Shown: one piece after another, positions 22,599 to 37,500 of the stretch
How positions within the stretch are numbered: position 1 is the first letter of the stretch
How the letters are laid out: every line of letters begins with the position of its first letter
Source: Dendrolimus kikuchii
Taxonomy: Eukaryota; Arthropoda; Insecta; Lepidoptera; Lasiocampidae
Direction of reading: 5' to 3'
Assembly: GCA_019925095.2 (NCBI GenBank)
Contig: CM034409.1
Coordinates: 6,761,001-6,825,000 of the forward strand
DNA length: 64,000 nt
Made by a program: the position numbers and the translations under genes
Notes under the pieces: model-generated
The model's database searches: none
Seen by the model: only the letters and a program-made list of their open reading frames with translations
What the model was told of the DNA's origin: nothing

Positions 22599-25500
22599 TC
22601 TATATCTTTGTGCATGTGTGTGATTTGTGTGTGTGTGTGCGGTATATATCTGTTGCGTGTGTGTGGTTTATATCTCTATTTATGTGTGTGTGTGTGTGTG
22701 ATCTATCTTTGTGCGTGCGTTCGTGCGTGCGTGCGTGTGTGTGTGTGTGTGCGCGCGTGCGTGCGTGCGTGCGTGTGGTCGATATCTGTCTGCGTGTGTG
22801 TGGTTTATATTTCTGTATGTATTTGTGTGTGTGAGATCTATATCTTTGTGCGTGTGTGTGGTTTATATCTGAGTGTGCAATATGAATTCACATGTGCTCC
22901 CTCTCCGGGTCTCGGAGCCTATCCACGTTCTCCTCCAGCATCTTCTTCTCCATCGGCGTGAGGAGTCCCTCCAACTCATTCTGCTGCGAGTCCACGAAGT
23001 TGAGCTCATTCTCCAATATCTGCTGCTCGTCCTTCAGCGATTGCACAGCGTCGTTAAGTTCCACTATCTGTAATGTGATGTATGTGTAAACTTTTAAGTG
23101 ATTTCTAAAAAGGAGATTCTCAATTCGATTGCATTTTTGTTACGCGATTTCTCCGGTTTTTTTCTTTATTTGAAAGAGTATACACCTGAGGTGGTCCCAT
23201 TGAAACCAAGTCAGGACCTTATGAGTGTATCCCAGGGTACTCGAGAACAACCTTTGTTGAAAAGCACCTACTCTTCGTAAGGCAAACTGTACACGCGTGC
23301 CAGTAATATAATTTCTACAGGCGCTTAAAAAATTATTTCTAAAGCTATTGAAGCAATTCAAAGTAGACATTTTTTTTATTAAAACAAAATCGACTTCAAA
23401 CTTTTTTTAATTTTTTTTTATTGCAGGAGATCAGCAGACAGGCAGACCGCCCACTTGATGGAAAGCGGTTACCATCGCCTATGGACATTTGCAACACCAA
23501 AGGTGCTACAAATGCGCTGCTGCTCTCTTAATGGAGACTGGAACCTGGTCACTAATGCCGGAACACAACTCAAGGTTGTTATGGCAACATACTTTAGACT
23601 AGGGGTGGTAGCCATCCAGCCGTACCACCTGGCTGTAAGTTGTTAAGTCGCCTCTTATGACAGGCCGCCCGGCCGCAGGAAATTGTATTTTTTCTCCGTT
23701 CCTGCACGGATGAAAACTACAAACTAAAAAACAAACGATAAATATTTTCTACAACGTCTCGAAATTGGTGCCAATTGAAACAAAAAAAATAACAACAAAA
23801 TTGCAAAATGCACCGACTTCAAGATGTAGAAAATATTTATTCTTGCTCTTTGGATTGAAGTCAGTTAAAAAAAAAAAATTAAACACATTAGAAGAATGTT
23901 CGAGATAAACGCATACTTCTTTATACTTTACAATCACATTCACATTATAACTAGGTACCAAAAACATCACTTCAACGGTTAACTATCATAACAAAACCTA
24001 CTAAGCGTTTGTGTACTACCGCACACCTACTGTATATATGTGAACGTTGTTCGTCCGCCCATAGTACCGACCCACCGCTGAAGCCGCTTGGACAAGGAAA
24101 GTGCGGCGGCGCCGCAATCTCACCTAGTCCGCAAACTTTGGCGACATAATGGCGGTGTCGTCTACACGCGCTCTCACTCAATCTGATTCATTTTGGTTAA
24201 AAGGACATGATTTTAAGTCTAAGTAAAGAAAGTGTCGGGGTGAAGGTAAGGAAAGGAATGCTCCGGTGGTTCAGGCATGTGGAAAGAATGACTAAACAGA
24301 TATACAATGCAAAAGTGGATGGATGCGGAAGTCGTGGAAGGCCACGACACACCTTCCATGATCAAATTGATCGTGTACTAGCAGAAGGCGATGTCAGGAG
24401 CCTTAAGAACAGACGAGCGTGCATGACAAGAGTTATGAATGTCAAAGAAGCAAGTGAGGTGTGTAAGAATGGGCATAAATGGCGCTCTGTTGTTCGTGCC
24501 TACCCCGCAAGGGAACTGGCGTGAAGTTATGTATATATGTATGTATTTTAAGTCTACATGAATCACTTTGGATACTTTATTCAAATAGGCAAGCGGAATG
24601 TCTAACTGAGATACTTTTATAAACTTAACAGAACGTCGCAGTCTCTCAGTAATTTCAGTGATTATTCTATCAAGATATTTTAGAAGTAAAGGTGCTCCCT
24701 CACGGCGAGCCTTCCCCTGTAATGTAACATTACAGATAACCAAAAGATAAAGAGGAGAACCAAACATTACAGTACGCAACCTGCACTGTAATGATTGGTT
24801 CTCCCGTTTCACTGGTGTAATTCTCGAATCTATAACGTTACATTACAGGCGAAGGCTCGCAGTGAGACAGCACCTTAAGATTTTTTTTTTTCGCCTTCTC
24901 CATCATAAATCAAAATAGAGGTCTTTTTATTCTTTTCTTTTTTTATTTATCTTATAACTACTATACACAGGGTAAGGGGTTCTTTATTTCTTATAATATA
25001 AATAATAATAGCAGCCCATAAATGTCCCACTGCTGGGCTCCGGCCTCCCACTATAGGGGAACGGACAGTATACCCGCCACGCTTGTCCAAGGCGGCTTGG
25101 CAGGTTGCATCACGATGTTTTCCTTCACCGTTGTTAGCACGTGGTAGTTGTAACAATATGCACATTAGGTCAGAAAACTGCCTAAGCGGTGCATGCGTTC
25201 CGGCCAGGATCGAACCCGCGCCCTTTGGGTCTGGGACGCGTGCACTAGCCATTACGCTACCACGACTTCGCGTGGTAGCGTAATGGCTATTTTACTTTAT
25301 TTCTTATTTTTCTTTTCAAAACTATTATATCTATTACATTTGGTACTAATTCTAATTTACACTTTTATGTTTTCTCTATATCTATTTGTTATTTTACTTA
25401 ACTATTTTTATGCTATTTATTGCTACTGTTATATTACATTTCTTCTTTTCTATATCTATACTAGTTTCTTACTTGCTAAGGTTATTTGTATTTATTTATT

Positions 25501-28500
25501 ACTTTTAAAACTAAACACTGTTGATACATATATAGAAATATGTGTACAGTGTTAATTGTGTGCGTTTCTTTAGACCACGGTAGCACCTTAAGATTATAAC
25601 ATGTTATTTTAACACCTGTTCTATGTAAAAATCTTTAAATTGATTGTAACGTGTGTCCACACCCCTGTTATGCCTTGTGATGCTACGCCCATAGACAATG
25701 TATCAAATTCAGTAACGTCTCGGCAGGCAATGCCACCAAGGTTGCACTGGTCATCAACATACCTTCTCCCCGTTGGCGATCAGGAGCGTGTCCCACGCGT
25801 TGATCTGCGTCGCCTGGTTGATGAAGGTGCGCTCCTGCTCCTCCAGCTCTATGGTCCACTTGTTTATGTGCTCCTCCAGCTGAGCGAAGTTCAGGGAGCT
25901 CAGCATTTGCGGGGGTCCTGAGACTGTGCTGCTGGAAAGTGGGATGTTCGATTATTACCAAGCGTACAACTCGACCAAAAATGTCTGGAAAATGAACTAT
26001 TTTTTTTTCTTCTGGCAATATTCTATTTTATCTGTAGTCAAGGTACAGTGAAGAATAAACTAAGCGAATTTATGCATTTTATTTTAGTTTTAACTTTATT
26101 TCGAGTCTAAAATCCGCTAAAAGATAACTAAATACGCATATAACAATACCAGGTTTCACGTGAGCAGTGTTTTTTAAAGTTTAACAAAGATGTCTAGTGG
26201 AATTTGAAGCTTATAATTCGACGATATTTACCAAAGAACATCCGACATGATACGTTTGTAATGGTTACATGATTACAAAATTATAGTCATTATTATTAAA
26301 ATAAACATCATTGGCTATGTTGAAAAATGTGTATGTCGTAAGTAAAATAACTTGATAATTAGAGTGTTAACCTTGGGTAAAAGGCCTATTTAAGCATTCG
26401 AACGATTAGCGCCCTCGCTACGCGGAACCATCTTGTGCCAAAATAGGCCACTTTCATCCCTCGTGAAACAATCTACTATTTTATGGATGTTCCAACCAAA
26501 GCCATGTCCGGTAACTAGTAATAATATAACACACTAGCTACGATCGCGGTTTCACTCGCGGATGGAAAATTGTTACATTTTGGATAATTCACACTATATC
26601 TTTATAAATTATAGGCTATGTTTTATTCCGATGTGTAAGCTATATCATTGTAAAGTTTCATCAAAATCCATTCAGTAGTTTTTGCGTGAAAGAATAACAA
26701 ATATACACACATCCATACATTCTTACAAACTTTCGCGTTTATAATATTAGTAGGATTACTTACGTAATCGTTGTAAGCGACGGTAAAGTTGTAGAAGCTG
26801 TACTTTTGGCCAAACCGCCTAGCCCACCTAGACCAGTCAAAGCTGTTGTCGTAGACGCTGTAAAAAGAAAAAAAGGACAGATTATTTGGGGTATTGTTTC
26901 TCAACGATTTTTATGTTGCGGCCCACAAAAAAAAAACAAAAAAGTCAAGTTAGAAGTCCTTGCGATCCCTTCGCAGTAAAATTATAATAATATTTTAATT
27001 AACAGTTTATTTATACATTTGATTTGTATATAGGTATTTCTTTAAGAGACTGCGACCCCCTTTAATGGCAAACGGGACCCCAGGTTGAAAAACGATCATT
27101 AAGGGTAAACCATGCCTTTGTTGACAGCCCCACCCCCTCCAAATGACAAGCACCCTGTCAATTTATTCAAAATATTAAATCTTTTTTTTGTCTCATTTCG
27201 GAACCATACAATAATAAAATAATATTTTATCGTGTAGCTACAAAATAAAAATATAATTTCCACTTGACAAAGCGACCAAAGCCAAGGTGTGTGTATATTA
27301 TAAGTCGCGGCTTACTTACAGCGCGTTCCATTAATCTATACTAATATTATAAAGAGGTAAAGTTTGTGACGTTGTAGGGGGTAATCTCTGGATCTACTAA
27401 ACCGATTTTAAAAATTCTTTTACTGTTTGAAAGCTACGTTAACAGGGAGTGTCATAGGCTATATAACATGACGCTATATACCACCGGAGCGGGACAGAGC
27501 GCGGGTGAAACCGCGCCGAGCCGCTAGTAGCTCATAAAGTCCAAAATGCTCTGTTAGCCGTTCCACAAGGCGACCGCGGTCGTTGTGGTCGTGGCGGAAA
27601 CGTCACTAATGACGTCGTCATTTTCGATTACACAACGCTCACAACGACCCATGTCAAGAGGTAGTTCCAATAACCGTTCCACTTGGGTTTACGATTGTAA
27701 CGGCGGCAAGCAAGTGGAACGGGAAAAATCACGGTCGTGAACGTGGTCGTTGTGAATCTCTAATGGAACATAGCCAAAGTCAAGGACGTGACCTTCAGCG
27801 TTCGGACGTCCTAATGCAATCTTGGGAGTGTTACGGTTGTAGTGTGCACATTGGTCGCGGCGGACGGACGCATCCCGTAATTTGTGGGCGACTTAAAACA
27901 TGGTAACTTTCAGTACTTACAAAAATTTAAAAACCAACCGGGATTTAAAATTTGGATTACGATTTAGATCTGCAGCTACTTTTTATGTGTACCATTTTTA
28001 GATTATTTAAATTCTTTTTTGTAATATTTTGAATCACATTATTTTCATGACGAATTATGTATTGACTGTATTAACATAGACGTTTGAGAATGACATATCA
28101 AAGATATTGTGGGCGCGTTCCTCTCGGCGTTCACAACGCTCAAAATGCTCCTTTAGCTGTTCCACATGATTACCGTGGTCGTTATGATCGTGGCGAAAAC
28201 GTCACTTATGACGTCATAATTTTCGCTCGCCGAGCTCACAACGATCTCCCATCTCAAGAGGTGGGTCGAAGTGGGCGTTGAGAAATTTGGCGCAAAAATT
28301 TAAAACTTGAAGATGGCCACAGAAAAGAAATACTTTCGGAATTCGATGAGGTATTCATACAAAGTAATCAGGTTAGATTATATTTAGGTGTTTTGAGGTC
28401 CTAGAAAGCTATTCTGATTAACGCTAGCAAGATTTGTGTTGTGATGAAAATGAAGCTGACAAATGAATGAAGATGACAAGAGTTATGAATGTCAAAGAAG

Positions 28501-31500
28501 TAAGTGAGGCGTGTAAGAATAAGCCTAAATGGCGCTCTGTTGTTCATGCCTACCCCGCAAGGGAACTGGCGTGAAGTTATGTATGTATGTATGTATGAAA
28601 ATCAAATATTTTTGAAGTGAAACTTCTTTAGAATCATTCTGATTTGAAAATCGATGAAACGAAAAAGTAACACTAAAAAGAGATAAACACATAAAATTCA
28701 ACCTTATTTAATTCGAAATAAAACATTTTTTTCTTTACCCTTTTTATATTAATAAAAGTTAAAGAAGAATTATCTGTGAGTATATTCTCTGAAGTTTTAC
28801 TTCTACTGCGTGTGAACTGCACACACACACACCCATTTTTTTATATATATTCAAATTCAAAAGTTTATATTCCAAATAAGTTCCACCAGAGAACATTTCT
28901 TGCAATAAAATAATAAGTGAACACTTATTTCAATATAAGGTCATACATGTAAGTCAAAATTTAAATCTACTTCCTATTCTATGTACACTGCTTCGCAATG
29001 TGTTATATAAAGCAAATTAACCAATTTTTATGTAATTAATGAACATTTTCTAATATAATACGTAACTTTAGGTGTTCTTTAAGTTGATTCAAGTTAACTG
29101 GTTTGATGACGAGAGATTAATTAACAACTTAATTATTAGTCTATTATTAAAATATACAAATAATAGCGTAATATCTTTTTTAACACACTTGCTCATAAAG
29201 TGGCTCTATGGTCACCGCAATTAGGCACAGAATGACACCCATAACCAAACTGTGAGTAAAAAACATTATAACTCACTAGTGAGTTATAGATTTTTTTTAA
29301 ATTTTATTGGTTGAGTCGCTTTGTTCTTAAAAAAGTTTTTATAAAAAAAAAAGATTGTGTTCTATAGAACAAATAAATTAATGTTCCTATTGCTTGCTCA
29401 TTTCATGCAACTTCTTATTTAAATAGATAATTTTAACTCGTACGTGTTTAATAAATAAAACGTTTTTTTATCTACTAAATAAAATGAGTTTTTGTTGTTA
29501 TTTTATTCACAAGTGTGTTGAAAAACGTCGTATGATACACGTGGGTATTGATGATTACCGTCCTCGGCTCTCTTAAGATCCTCGCCTAGGGCTCGAGTCT
29601 CAATAGCGCCTCGGCGGTAATCACCAATGTTACACACTAGTACCATAATGTACTATAAGCTTTTGATTTATTTTTAAAGTCTCCATTTGTAATGTTTACA
29701 TCAACAACGCATAAAACGCCCCATAAATAATTCCGCTTAATTTGTAACACTTGCCCGAAGTTGAATGGGAAAAATCGCGGTTGTGGCGTGGTGGTTGTGA
29801 GCGTTAAGTGGAACGTAGCCTATATTGTGTAACATATATTTAGAAATTTAAAAAAATCGTCAACAAAAATTTAAAAAGTTTCAATGTTATATTTAACATA
29901 GTTCTGGATTATAGTGTACTAGCTTCTGCCCGTGACTTCGTCCCGCGTGGAAAAATTTAAAAAAAAGTAAGTAAAAAATATCCCCCGATTTTAAGACATT
30001 CTTCATTGGTGCTCCGCTCCTATTGGTCTTACCGTGATGATATATATTAGCCTATAGCATTCCTCGATAAATGGGCTATCTAACACTGAAAGAATTTTTC
30101 AAATCAGACTAGTTCCTGAGATTAACGCGTTCAAGCAAACAAACAAACAAACTCTTCAGCTTTATATATTACTACAGATTTTAGATTTTATCAAAAAAAC
30201 TGGACTGTGTGCGAAACCGACTTTAAAACACAGGGTACATATTCAAATTACATTCGAGACTAAATATTTTAGTCTTCTTTGTGAGTTATGATAATTAAAA
30301 TTTCATACCATAAACTTTAATAATTTTCAAATTGGAAATGAATATGATTTTACGTTCACTTTTTATTCATACTTCAAACAACTTTCCATAACCACTCCGA
30401 CTCGCACAAGACCATTTGTCGTTTAACTTGCGAGTAAAATTAACGGTTGCTCATTTGCTTAAAATAAAAAATACAGGCGTTTTGATCAAGTAATTTGAAA
30501 AACCATTCCCAATCCAAGTTCCGTGCTAAAATTCGTGTAAGAATTAAGAGTAAAAATAAATTAAACTTACCAGCGGTAGATGGAGTGGCCGTAGTTTTTG
30601 CACCTAAACCGAGTGCACTTGATGAAACACCGGTAAAACTCAATCCAGTTTGAGTCGCAGGCGTTGAAGTTGGGCCAAAAGACAATCCTGTTGGCGCCGA
30701 AGTTGTTGCACCAAAACTCAAATTTGTTGGAGCGGAAGTCGTTGCACCAAAACTCAAACTTGTTGCCGCGGACGTCGTTGTACCAAAAGCAGGAGGCGCT
30801 GATGTAGTTACACCAAATGCAGGAGGCGCTGTTGTAGTTACACCAAATGCAGGAGGCGCTGATGTAGTTACACCAAACGCAGGAGGTGCTGATGTAGTAG
30901 TTCCAAAAGCAGTAGGTGCTGCTGTTGTAGCACCAAAAGTAGCAGGCGCTGATGTTGTAGCACCAAAAGCAGTAGGTGCTGATGTAGTAGCACCAAAAGA
31001 CAATCCGGTTGCTGCAGGTGTTCCACCAAAACTCAAGTTAGTAGGCGCAGTTGTCGGTGCACCAATACTCAAACCGGTTGCAGCAGAAGTGGTTGCACCA
31101 AAACTTAGACCAGCCGGTGCAGATGTAGCAGCACCAAAGCTTGTTTGTTGTGTTGTGCCAAAGTTGAGACCGGTGCCTTGGCTAGTTGCAGCTGTATTTT
31201 GGGCGGTGCCAAAATTAAGGGCAGGTTGGTTTCCAGTGCCAAAAGATAAACCAGTAGTCGCTTGAGTCGTTGTTGTTGGTGTGCCAAATGTTAGGCCTGT
31301 TTGGGCCGGTTGGCTTGATGCAGTACCTGAAATATAAAAGTTCAAGTCACCGACTTCTTTTATTAGCACCGAACTGGCTGCTGCATATAAATAAGCATAT
31401 CTTGTTCGAATTACGAAAATTCGTCCTAAAAATTAAGCTATTTTCTCTCTTCTTTCTTTCCTAGACCAAATCGTAACTCTGAAGATCGTAATAACACAGA

Positions 31501-34500
31501 ACGCTCAAAACCTGTCAATGTGAGATTCCCGTTCCGAATGTAAACTTAATAATGTGTCGACCGCAGTGGAAACTCAACTAACTCTGACTCATTGGGCCAA
31601 CCTTATTCAGGGTGAACTTCTAAGTGGGCTTTCAGGGTCAAATCCTAAGCTATACAAAATAGTAAAAAACACAGAAAGGACTCTAGAGGATCATTAGATT
31701 TTGAAAACATTATATCAGTATTCGACAAAATTGGCCTTGAGACTCTTTTGAGTGTTTTCACTACTTCATTTAGTTTAGGATTTAGTTTTGAAGGTCCACT
31801 TGAAAGATGCAGCTTGTATATTCGCAAAATAGAAATGCATAGACTGTCTACTAGAATCCTCAAACTTGTAAAAATTTAATGAAAAACGATATTAGTTTTA
31901 GGAAATTGCAACGAAAATGAATAACAGAACGGTTTACAATGTCGAAGGCTGGACATAAATACAAAGAAATTAGTGATTAAAAATAGTTAGTCACATTTCA
32001 ATACTTAGGCTTATGTACAATAGACATTTACCCGACGGTTAAAATAAAATAATCACTGTTTAGCCATATATTTCTAGCAATTATTATATTTTAACCATTG
32101 GTTAAATGTCTATGCACACCAGCTTTAGAAAATTAGCGGAAACAAACGACAGTGAACAATTAAGACAAACAGATAGAATTACAGACAATTTAAACAACAA
32201 AGGTAATAAAATGGTTGGTAGCGGATTATAGCTACTCATAAAGAGTCATTATAGTATTCTTACCGAAGCTCAATCCTCCACTAGTAGTGGTTGATGGTTG
32301 ATTGGCACCAAAACCAATAGTTTGCTGTTGCGGCACTGACGTAAATCCGCTTAGTGGCGTCGTCGTGCCGAAAGATGGCGCCGCTGGAAACATACTTGGC
32401 CTTTACTCCTTAGGAATCGATTTTCATGTCAGGCCCCCAGTATGGACATTTTATAAGGAGTGTAATAATAAAAATCGAAATGTGTGCCGAGACACATAGT
32501 AGAAGTGAAATGTAGCAATGCAATAGCAATGCATAAGTGACAAAACGAATCGCAACAAATTGTTAGTGTATTTGTCTAATTTGAAAACCTTTCGCAGGTT
32601 TACTGCATGATTATGATTTGGTTAGGTTAGGTACATTTTAATGAATATATTTTTTATTTAAACATATTTTTTTTACAAACAAATAAACTAAATTTGATCC
32701 TTTTTCGTGACAGAAAAATCCTAAGACCCCCGTTTATATAGAAGTTTCACTTCAATAATAAAAGCGCAGTTCAAAATATTTTTTTTTAAACCACCCCTAT
32801 ATTAGAGCGAATAAAACAAAATAATTAAATTAATTAAAAGTAATTTGTTAATCTGTAATGTTCACCTCTCCTGTAGTAGCTTGCTTACCGAGATGAGTTT
32901 TAGGGAAATTGCTATTATATTTCTGTCAGGCGCTTTGATATTACTTATATAATTTTAATTAATGTGTTTGTGAGTGTGTTTTGTGTTTATATGTGTATTT
33001 TTCACTGGCTAATTAGTTATCTGTCTGTATGTTTTACTTGTAACCGCCCTTATACCGCCCCTGTCCGTGCGAATGTTTTTTAATGTTTAAGGAGTGAAAT
33101 ATAGTCGTGCGTCAGAGCTGATACATAGGTTTTTTTATATTAGCGAAATTTGGCTATTGAGTTTTTTTTATTAAAATATGCGTAGATGTCATATTAATTA
33201 AAAATGAATATTACATATAAGACAGTGTGTGTTTTTAATGAGCTACCTAAACGGAATTCACTATCTCGCATTCTCATTAAAAATTCTACAACATCTTGAA
33301 GTCGGTGCCAAGTGAAGCATAAAAAAACAAAAAAATTGCAAATTATAGTATTTTTTATGTTTTACTTCGTAGCGACTTCAAGATGTAGAGAATATTTAAT
33401 TTTTGCTTTTTATCTATTCCTGAAGTTAGATTTTTATTGTTATTTTTTTTTTAATTTTGTAATTGTGTATTTTCTTGTGCAACGAATTGTTATCCATCTA
33501 TATTTTGCGGCTATATCTACACATTTCAAGATAATTATAAATTGACAAAATTTACTTATAACAAGTCTGTATTCCACAAAACTCAAAAATATTACGAATG
33601 TTTCACAAAAAAAATGTTTTTTATAACAATATTTTTTTTTTTTGTTATTGTATTATGTATATTATAATTTTGTACAAACAAGCATATGAAATCAAAATTA
33701 AAATACGAAACTTGCATATATTCTATTACCAACTGTCCTTAAGTTAAAACAAGCCGGAAGCTTCACCGTTACACCTAGTTTATTTAAAAAAGCTTGTCTA
33801 TGGTCTGTCTTATACACATTTTTGACGTCATTGAAAATCGTGATGAGATGGTGTGTTAAATCGGCTACGTAGTCCTAACAACATACCTGTAGTAGTGGCG
33901 GTTGGGTTTGCATTCGATCCGAAGCTAAAACCACCGGAACCAAACGTTGATGCTGAAGTCTGAGGAGTGGATTGACTTGTCTGAAAATGAAACAAGAATG
34001 TATGTAATGTAATGTCCTCAGGGACAAATCCTCACTTTTCAGGAGGACGACAATCAAAGCATATTTAGAGAATTTGCAGTCAGGTTATCGCTGTGCCAGA
34101 ATTATATTTGGCACAACGTCGATTTTCAGTGCACATCTTCCTTTTAGCGTGATATCAAAACTACTCGATTTTTTTGCTAATCCAATTTTTAATACTATTT
34201 AAAGTTCGAAATTGTGCAATAACATACAGCGGTCAGCATTTTTCATTTCGATTACACTTTTTGAAGTAAAACTTTTTTCGAATCGTTGTGATTTGAAACG
34301 CGATGAAACGAAAAAGCGACACTAACAACACATATCTATAGAACTTAGTCTGTGAGAAAATGAGATAGAATACATTATCTATACTAATATTATAAAGAAG
34401 TAAAGTTTGTGACGTTGTAGGGGGGTAATCTCTGGATCTATTAAACCGATTTTAAATTTATTTTATTGTTGGAAAGCTACGTTAACAGGGAGAGTCATAG

Positions 34501-37500
34501 GCTATATAACTTGACGCTGTATACCACGAGAGCGGGACAGAGCGCGTGTGAAACCGCGCCGGGCCGCTACTATTTAATAATTTAAACACTATGTTCATAC
34601 AGATAGAGTTGGAAATGTTTTGAACTTTTTCGTTCATACTCCAAATTCCGTGTTTCAACGCTTACATATATTACAACGATATAATATATGAAATGTGACG
34701 TCACGAAATTTAGAATCCCACCCACCCCTTGTCAGTGTTTCACATCTACTGCATATGAACTGCACACACACATACAATTTTTTCGTCTACCTCCCATCCA
34801 CCGAGTAACGGGCGATAACGAACATCGTTCCAACAAAATTTGATAGATATGATTACCCTCGCCTATGGACTTTTTTTTTTAACAAGTCTACGCACTCGAG
34901 TTCCGTACCCTTTACAACTTAATTTCGAAGAATTTTTAGAATTTATACACGCTTCTTGGTTATTTTTTGTTTTTGTCGGTGACATTTATTCAATGATATT
35001 TGTGTTGTGGTGTACCTTACGAATAACTTAGTATATTAATTTATTCTAATTTTAATACTAAACTTATACTAATGTAGAGTGTATCTGTTACATGCTGGTG
35101 TTGTGAAGAAGTGCATGTGCAGTGTGTGCCTTACGTGTATACCTATATATATTAACCTAACTAATGCCATGTGTGTTATTTTTGCCTATGGACGTTTGGA
35201 GTACTAGGTGCTTTGCTAGCCTCTAGAACTCTAGAGTAAGATAGAAGAGATAGAATACGGGGGATGACATAGGAGGAATGTGATAAAGGCATGAGATAGG
35301 GGATGATATATGGGTCATCGAAACTCACTCATCGTAAGAAAGACGATTAGCTCAAGACTAACCGTTTCACGCATATTCTGTGAGAACGTGGTATCACACT
35401 GATCGAGCCGGCCCTAAGAACTGTAATCAAGATAATGATTCCAATGTGGCTCTACCACATCGAAATTACTTTTTTTTATGGGGAGTTTTTGGCGAGAACT
35501 GAAAGGAGATGTTGTGCTGTGCAGTTTTATTTTCTAAAAATGTGTAAAATTACTCTAAAATGAACAATAATTTTAGGATATTGATAGTTTTTGAGTAGTA
35601 ATTATGTGTTTTTGTGAGAAATGTGAACTGTATAGTTAAATGTGGCCTTTCGAGTTTTCACAAGAACTTCGTTGAATGGTGTGGATTGTAGCCTACAATA
35701 CAACTGCGCCTGGCTTAAAGGTCTAGTTGCCAAGCCTTAAACATTAAAAAAAAATAATATGTGCAATAAAGAATTATCTACATAAAAATAGAAATGCGTG
35801 CTGGGACACATAGTAGAAGTGAAACTTCAACGGATAAGTGGCAAAACGAACCGTAATAAAATTTTTACTTGAAGTTTTACGGGCAGATTGTTAATGTAAT
35901 TGTCCAATTTGAAAACCTGCCCGTAAAACTTCAAGTTAAAACTTTGTTGCGATTCGTTTTTCCACTTGTCCGTTGAAGTTTCACTTCTACTATGTGTCCC
36001 AGCACACATAACGATTTTTCGCAGGTTTATTGCTAATTATGATTTGGTTAGGTTAAGTACATTTTAATATTGCATTTTTTATTTAAACATATTTTATTTT
36101 ATCAAACAAAAAAACTGAATTCGATCCGGAACCAAAAAACGCATCCATAGTATACTCTAAAATTATGCCGCCGCTCACCATGTCTAGTCTAAATTTTTAC
36201 CGCCACTCCACGCGGCCGTAACGCTTTTTCGTGACAGAAAAATCCTAAAACCCCCCCGTCTGTATAGAAGTTTCACTTCAAAAATACTTTACAATAGATG
36301 TTTGCTTTATGAGCAGATCTACTATAAAGGTCTATACACTTACAGGTGCGGCGGGTTGGGTTGAGGAAAATCCGGAAGCGGGTGTCGCGAAGCCGAATCC
36401 AGTCGATGTCGTGGCAGGTTTCGCAAAAGCGAAATTTGACCCAGCCGGAGAACCGAACGCACTACCTGAAGAAGCTGGAATAGCAAAAGTATTTAATTTT
36501 GAAACATTGGACTACAGCAGATAAGCTGGCAACCAACCCGATTGAAAAGCGATAGAGAAAATGCCCTACTACCTGGCTGTGGGTTGCTCTACGTAAATAA
36601 ACTACGACTACAAAATCATAAAGAAACCTGTAAATACAGTTTAAACTCCATGTAACGTCACTCGATTTAACGACAACCTCCCTTAAGCGTCGAAATCACT
36701 TGGCTTTGGTTGGTTTTTCATGATCAACTATGGTCTAATCCCTTACAAAGGACCCAGTATTGTGCGTTAATAGCATTTCCCCCGCCTTAAAAAAAGCGTG
36801 TCTTCCATACAATGACGTTTAGAATGGTGCAGATACTTACCGGGCACGGCTGCTTTGGTAAGTATCTGCATCAAATCGTGGGGCGGGAGCCCTCCCCGCA
36901 ATGTCACGAGTGCGGCGTGCTCCAAGATACGGCGTTTCACACGCTCGTGGAGTGCGCCGCCTGGGGGCCCCAGAGGGCCCTCTTAGAAAACAATGGTGGC
37001 CCTGTGAGCTCGCTTCGTAGCATGGTCGAGGCGATGCTCCAGGGCCAGCAATGCGAGTCCGTCCTGGCGCAGAAGGAGGCCGCAGAAAGAGTTAGGGAGG
37101 AGGACGCGTACGCGGACCCCATCCGCAGGAGGCGGACCAGCGGTAGAAGGCGCCGACGCTACGCGAATCTCCTCCTCCCATAATTACCGTCACAGGGGGC
37201 CGCTGCTACGGGGGTAGCAGCGGACTTCCCCCCCCTGATTGATGAAGTGGGTCACTCTGCCACCGGGGTGGCCCAGTATTACCGAGCGTGGGGGCGTCAC
37301 GGTGCAGTAACTCTGTTCTAGATCCCGTGGCGCCCCGTAAAAGCGTTGATACAGGGGCGCAGGTTTAGGTTTAGTGGGTAGTTTGGCGATCGGTTTCTCG
37401 CGACTGCTTCTGTTTGAAGCTAGCGTGGAGAACCGGCCGCCGAGAGTCCCACACACCCTCGATGCATGCTTCTGCGCTGCATTTGGCTCTTCCCCCGAAG

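Noticed and set aside
22565..22961. Plus-strand frames rich in Cys and Val
   Set aside because: They are translations of the GT/GCGT microsatellite and the antisense of Nup62 exon 12, with no gene-like features.
30690..31000. A CRISPR-like regular repeat array
   Set aside because: The regular units are in-frame FG codons of Nup62, without unique spacers, in an animal genome.
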